Assembly (NCBI GenBank): GCA_023412275.1
Contig: JAEYNY010000099.1
Location: forward strand, 1-64,000
Length of the DNA: 64,000 nucleotides
Source: Bacillota bacterium
Lineage (GTDB): Bacteria > Bacillota > Clostridia > Acetivibrionales > DSM-1351
Reading direction: 5' to 3'
Positions 60,332 through 64,000 of the stretch are shown piece after piece. The position numbers and the translations under genes are program-made. Under the pieces are notes generated by a model. The model made no database searches. It was not told where the DNA came from and worked only from the letters and a program-made list of their open reading frames with translations. Each line of letters begins with the position of its first letter. Position 1 is the first letter of the stretch.

Positions 60332-61321
60332 CTACTTAATTGCCTTATCGGCATAGGTATTGACAACCACCTTATCATAGGGTGCTTTCTTCTTTAGTTC
60401 TCCTGCCTGTTTCATTACGGTTTGGAGTAGCTCAAAAGACTCTTTTTTCATACCAGGTTCTTTGCACCAAGCATCAATTTTCTTATACCTTTGGGCAACA
60501 ACCGTCAGAAGCTTCGTATCAGTATCGGGAAAGGACGGCTTCAACACTTCTGCAATTTCTTTAGGAGAATGAGTGTCTACCCACACTTGACCTTTGTGGA
60601 GTGCATCTGTAAACTTCTGAATTACATCTTTATTTTTATCTATAAAACTCTTTTTTGCGAAATAAGCAGTATAAGGTATCTCACCGCTTTCCTGCCCTAC
60701 GGAAGCCAATATATAACCTTTTCCTTCCTTTTCAAGAGAGGAAGCAACAGGTTCAAACAAGGTTACATAATCGCCCTTTCCACCGGTAAATGCGCCAGCC
60801 ATAAGTGCAAACTGTATACTTGTATCAACATTTACATCAGCTCCGGGAACAAGCCCGTTTTTATTAAGAACGTACTCAAGAGTCATTTCAGGAACTCCGC
60901 CTTTTCTTCCACCTATGATATTCTTTCCTTTGAGATTACTCCATTTGAAACCCGGTTCGGGCTTTCTTCCCACAAGAAAGGAACCATCCCTTTTGGTTAC
61001 CTGCGCAAAAACCTGAGCGTAGTCTGCTTTACCTTCGTTATATACGTATATACTTGCTTCGGGGCCTGCCAAGCCTATGTCACATTGTCCCGATAATACA
61101 GCAGTCATAACCTTATCGGCACCTTGGCCGTTCTGAAGCTCGATATCAAGTCCTGCATCCTTGAAAAAGCCTTTATTTAATGCAACATATTGTGGAGCAT
61201 AAAAAACAGAATGTGTTACTTCACTTAACTTTACTTTAGTTAGACTATTATTTCCTCCGCAGGAGGACAATATAAAAATAGTACTCATTAATATAGCTAA
61301 TAAAATAGATAATTTCTTCAT
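60332..61321 (-). CDS. ABC importer binding lipoprotein, SsuA/NMT1 type
   Basis: This 329-residue lipoprotein has the lipobox SSC (Cys21) and an NMT1/THI5-like periplasmic-binding domain (HSVFYAPQYVALNKGFFKDAGL, then SGQCDIGLAGPE). Relatives bind aliphatic sulfonates, taurine or a thiamine precursor. With no thiamine-responsive leader, and beside metNIQ and a CymR-like regulator, a sulfonate-type ligand is more likely. It is the last gene of a three-gene leftward operon. GGGGAG precedes the ATG. Confidence 0.85.
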   Translation of the reverse strand: MKKLSILLAILMSTIFILSSCGGNNSLTKVKLSEVTHSVFYAPQYVALNKGFFKDAGLDIELQNGQGADKVMTAVLSGQCDIGLAGPEASIYVYNEGKADYAQVFAQVTKRDGSFLVGRKPEPGFKWSNLKGKNIIGGRKGGVPEMTLEYVLNKNGLVPGADVNVDTSIQFALMAGAFTGGKGDYVTLFEPVASSLEKEGKGYILASVGQESGEIPYTAYFAKKSFIDKNKDVIQKFTDALHKGQVWVDTHSPKEIAEVLKPSFPDTDTKLLTVVAQRYKKIDAWCKEPGMKKESFELLQTVMKQAGELKKKAPYDKVVVNTYADKAIK

Positions 61322-61359
61322 AAACAACTCCCCTTTCTTTGATGAAACTTAGATTATTA

Positions 61360-62184
61360 TCAGATATGTTTCTTTATAAGAATTTTCTGAAGCAATACAA
61401 CTGCCTGGTACATAATACCTGCAGCAATGCATAGAATAATAACGCTTGCCATAACCAAATCTAGCTTAAAAACCTGCCCTCCATATACTATAAGATAGCC
61501 AAGTCCTGATTTAGAAACCAAAAATTCACCAACAATTACTCCTACCCATGAAAGACCGACATTTACTTTCAAGGAGTTAATTATTACAGGAAGGTTCGAA
61601 GGGAAAACTACTTTGGTAAATACTTGAAACCTACTGGCACCAAAGGTTTTCACAAGTTTTATCTGCTCTTCGTCTGTAGCCATGAATCCGTTTAGAACTT
61701 CCAGAATAGACACAACAATGGATATAGCAAGGGCAATAATAATAATTGAAGTAGTTCCTGCCCCAAACCAAACTATAAAAATAGGACCAAGTGCTATTTT
61801 GGGAAGACTGTTCAATATAACAAGATATGGTTCAAGTACTTTTGATAAAAACTCCGACCACCAAAGGACTACGGCAATCAATGTACCAAACACTGTACCG
61901 GCTACAAAGCCTACAACGGTTTCCCAGCATGTAATGCCAATGTGGTGAAACAATTGTCCTTCTCTATAGAGATTGATTATGGTATTAACAATACGTGACG
62001 GCTGGCTTGTAATAAAGGAGTCTACAATATTTAGTCTTGCAAGTATCTCCCACTGTGCAAAAAACACCACAAGAATCACTAGTTGTGTTACAAGTACAGA
62101 TACTTTCCGTCGCTTTTTGGATTTAAGATACTCAAGTCTTTCCTGAGACAAATTCGTTTCTTGTTTATGCTTAAACATGTACAT
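61360..62184 (-). CDS. ABC importer permease, SsuC type
   Basis: This 274-residue permease has six predicted helices and the coupling loop MATDEEQIKLVKTFGASRFQ followed by KVVFPSNLP. SsuC/TauC/ThiX proteins share this plan. Its start overlaps the ATPase gene by 14 bases. Two ATG codons (62184 and 62178) are possible, and GGAG lies at an imperfect distance from each. Confidence 0.88.
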   Translation of the reverse strand: MYMFKHKQETNLSQERLEYLKSKKRRKVSVLVTQLVILVVFFAQWEILARLNIVDSFITSQPSRIVNTIINLYREGQLFHHIGITCWETVVGFVAGTVFGTLIAVVLWWSEFLSKVLEPYLVILNSLPKIALGPIFIVWFGAGTTSIIIIALAISIVVSILEVLNGFMATDEEQIKLVKTFGASRFQVFTKVVFPSNLPVIINSLKVNVGLSWVGVIVGEFLVSKSGLGYLIVYGGQVFKLDLVMASVIILCIAAGIMYQAVVLLQKILIKKHI

Positions 62185-62941
62185 CCAGCTCCTTCCATAT
62201 TAAATTGAAATAGTGTCTGAATTCGGGAGCTTCACGGCTGTTGAAGGGGGTTCTTACGTCATTGCAGGATAACGATATGTTGTGCTCACTTTTAATAGAT
62301 GATGGCCTACCCGTAAGAACAAAAATTCTGTCAGCCATACTTATACTTTCAGCTATGTCGTGGGTAACCATAATTGCAGTTTTGTTTTCTTTCTTGATAA
62401 TATAATATATATCCTCTGTTACTGCCAGTCTAGTCTGGTAATCCAAGGCAGAAAATGCTTCATCCAAAAGAAGTATTTCAGGCCTTAAAGCCAGAGTTCT
62501 AATAAGAGCAGCACGCTGCCGCATCCCCCCTGACAACTGGGAGGGATATTTATCTTTAAATTCGCTGAGTCCATATGTATAAAGGAGATTATAAACATAA
62601 TCCTTGTTTTCAGGGGTAAGGGCTTTTTTTATTTCAAGCCCCAGCATCACGTTCTCAAGTATAGTACTCCACTCAAAGAGAAAATCCTTTTGAAGCATAT
62701 AACCTACCTGCTGCAAACATTCACCGTTACGGCCGCCATTTATAACAATTTTGCCGTAAGAGGGCTTTACAAGTCCCGCGATAATAGATAATAGCGTTGA
62801 CTTGCCACATCCACTGGGCCCTACAATACAAATAAATTCGCCCTTTGATATATTTATACTGATGTCAGCAATGGCAGGGATTTCGCCATTTGGTGATTGA
62901 TAATTCATTCCGATGTGCTTAATTTCAACTATGTAAGACAT
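62171..62941 (-). CDS. ABC importer ATPase, SsuB/TauB type
   Basis: This 256-residue ATPase has Walker A (GPSGCGKST), the Q-loop, signature (LSGGMRQR) and Walker B (LLLDEAFSALD), as in nitrate/sulfonate/taurine importers. It is the first gene of the operon. A GTG at 62950 overlaps the GGGAGG site, so the ATG at 62941 is the start. It powers uptake through the SsuC-like permease. Confidence 0.9.
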   Translation of the reverse strand: MSYIVEIKHIGMNYQSPNGEIPAIADISINISKGEFICIVGPSGCGKSTLLSIIAGLVKPSYGKIVINGGRNGECLQQVGYMLQKDFLFEWSTILENVMLGLEIKKALTPENKDYVYNLLYTYGLSEFKDKYPSQLSGGMRQRAALIRTLALRPEILLLDEAFSALDYQTRLAVTEDIYYIIKKENKTAIMVTHDIAESISMADRIFVLTGRPSSIKSEHNISLSCNDVRTPFNSREAPEFRHYFNLIWKELDVHV

Positions 62942-62960
62942 AATAGACACCTCCCGCCAC

Positions 62961-62980
62961 TTGTATTAATTTATATACAA
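62961..62980. promoter_or_regulatory. Dyad before the SsuBCA-like operon
   Basis: TTGTAT-N8-ATACAA is an inverted repeat about 20 bases before the ATPase start, a plausible repressor site. Confidence 0.4.
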
Positions 62981-63027
62981 ACTCTTAATATAGTATATAG
63001 ACATAACACCTAAATGGTTAAAGAATT

Positions 63028-63067
63028 ATTAAAATAAAAACGCATAGACCAAGAAGGTCTATGCGTT
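63028..63067 (-). terminator. Terminator of the DUF4489 gene
   Basis: AACGCATAGACC and GGTCTATGCGTT form a perfect 12-bp stem; on the minus strand it is followed by a T run. Confidence 0.92.
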
Positions 63068-63086
63068 AAGGAGAAGCGGATGGATG

Positions 63087-63596
63087 TTAGCCCTCAACAG
63101 CTAATACACTTAATGTTGCATTCATAATTGATGCTCCCGGAGTTATATCAATTATAGAATTTGTAGAGAGTTGTACGGAATAAGTGTAGTTGCCGGGAGC
63201 CAGCATGGCATCAACAAATTGGAAACTGAAGGATTCTGCCTCCAATACTTCAACAAGTGTTGAAAACGTAAAGGTAGGGCCGACTTTAACGGCTGAACCA
63301 TCTTCAGAGGAACGCAAAATCTCAAAGTTGAAGGTTACGGAAACCCCTAAGGGCAGGTTAATAATACTTGTAAACTGAAGTAAATTAGTAGTTCTTCTCA
63401 GGCCGGTTGTGTCAATGGTAGTTGATACTACATTAATGGGATCGGCAAAAAGAGTGGTAATTACGGGCAATGGTCCAAGTCCTCCCGTATTTGCACTTAG
63501 TACAACATTGTTGTTTCTTGACCAGGATCCGGATGAACCTTCGTGTTCGTCTGACCCATTAGCATGATGAAAATAGTAGTAGTCACCATCTGGCAT
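63087..63596 (-). CDS. DUF4489 family protein
   Basis: This 169-residue protein matches DUF4489, a clostridial family of unknown function (PVITTLFADPINVVSTTIDT, then INLPLGVSVTFNFEI and GNYTYSVQLSTN). It is rich in beta strands and Thr/Ser, with a His/Gly/Ser-rich start (YYYFHHANGSDEHEG). There is no signal peptide. The fold resembles that of coat or surface-layer associated proteins, which is an inference. AAAGGAG spacing selects the ATG at 63596 over a GTG at 63605. Confidence 0.8.
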   Translation of the reverse strand: MPDGDYYYFHHANGSDEHEGSSGSWSRNNNVVLSANTGGLGPLPVITTLFADPINVVSTTIDTTGLRRTTNLLQFTSIINLPLGVSVTFNFEILRSSEDGSAVKVGPTFTFSTLVEVLEAESFSFQFVDAMLAPGNYTYSVQLSTNSIIDITPGASIMNATLSVLAVEG

Positions 63597-63618
63597 AAAA
63601 TTCACTCCTTTTAATATT

Positions 63619-63682
63619 CAAAGGTTTACATAATCCTTTGTAATATATAATATTAAATAAAATTACAAAAGGTTACATAATT
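63619..63682. repeat. Direct repeats before the DUF4489 gene
   Basis: CAAAGGTTTACATAAT (63619) and CAAAAGGTTACATAAT (63666) recur about 47 bases apart, 23 and 70 bases upstream of the start codon. They are candidate regulator sites. Confidence 0.4.
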
Positions 63683-63716
63683 AGGAGTAAAGTGTGCCTA
63701 AAAAAACAGAAAATCT

Positions 63717-63986
63717 CTATTGATTTTCTGTTTTCTCAATTTTTTTATTCCTGTAGTATAGACAAATATCTGTAGACACCATAACAAGGTTGATTATGTA
63801 CAATATCATAACAATATCTCTTTGGTACAAAATCTTGTTTGTTATACCGCACAAATAGCCGAATACCAAAATGAACAGGAAGGCAACACTTTTTCCGGCT
63901 GTCTTCCTGGATTTATAAGACCTATATATCTGCGCAGGCCATGCAGCACCGAAACTCAAAAGCATTAGTGCTTCAAAAATACTCAT
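63717..63986 (-). CDS. Small PQ-loop membrane protein
   Basis: This 89-residue protein has three predicted transmembrane helices and a PQ-loop-like turn (FGAAWPAQIYRSYKSRKTAGKS), as in bacterial SemiSWEET and related proteins that work as dimers to pass small solutes. The usual Pro-Gln pair reads Pro-Ala-Gln. No clear ribosome binding site is seen and the window ends 14 bases upstream. Substrate unknown. Confidence 0.75.
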   Translation of the reverse strand: MSIFEALMLLSFGAAWPAQIYRSYKSRKTAGKSVAFLFILVFGYLCGITNKILYQRDIVMILYIINLVMVSTDICLYYRNKKIEKTENQ

Positions 63987-64000
63987 ATGTGATTAATCTC

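Noticed and set aside
62942..63036. A thiamine (TPP) riboswitch before the SsuBCA-like operon
   Set aside because: The gap is short, and the conserved TPP riboswitch segments are absent.

Overview
The window is AT-rich DNA from a mesophilic, cellulolytic, anaerobic Firmicute of the Ruminiclostridium group (relatives of Clostridium cellulolyticum and C. papyrosolvens). The evidence is type I dockerins on a GH10 xylanase and on a DUF3237 protein, free GH11 xylanases, strong clostridial ribosome binding sites, a T-box leader on thrS, and a D-psicose 3-epimerase whose sequence, as I remember the characterised C. cellulolyticum enzyme, is almost the same. There are no rRNA genes, intact tRNA genes, insertion sequences or CRISPR arrays.

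Layout. 0-3 kb: a NUDIX hydrolase, an unknown protein, a double BFD-type iron-sulfur protein and a decayed secreted protein. 3-8.7 kb: two tandem GH11 xylanase genes with duplicated control regions (the second gene adds a CE4 esterase), then a secreted beta-propeller protein. 8.7-13.3 kb: a chemoreceptor, a DUF2200 protein and T-box-controlled thrS. 13.5-17.1 kb: an orphan three-gene operon resembling the core of 3-amino-5-hydroxybenzoate (AHBA) biosynthesis: two AHBA-synthase-like aminotransferases and a dehydroquinate-synthase-like cyclase. 17.2-23.9 kb: a basic peptide, a CvfB-like protein, a long leader with a possible structured RNA, the cellulosomal GH10 xylanase, a PadR-DUF4180 regulator, a restriction-enzyme relic joined to a DUF4256 gene, and a BtrH/C39-like protein.

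23.9-43.8 kb is one catabolic locus. A leftward operon encodes two FAD oxidoreductases and D-psicose 3-epimerase. A rightward two-component system (YesN/YesM type) is followed by an LplBC-type ABC importer, three more FAD oxidoreductases, three zinc dehydrogenases (one like erythritol/L-threitol dehydrogenase) and a PfkB sugar kinase. I infer uptake of a rare polyol, ketose or derivative, oxidation to a ketose, C3 epimerisation and phosphorylation. The role of five paralogous FAD enzymes is unknown, and this is my best candidate for an undescribed system.

43.9-51.4 kb: a CPA1 antiporter, the dockerin-DUF3237 protein, an AraC regulator divergent from an intracellular GH43 enzyme, an ABC ATPase relic and a ROK kinase. 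51.5-64 kb: topoisomerase III, LarE, an MFS exporter/LysR pair, and sulfur-related transport (Rrf2 regulator, MetNIQ, SsuABC-like), ending with DUF4489 and PQ-loop proteins. Two palindromic MITE-like elements lie at about 54.6 and 60.1 kb.
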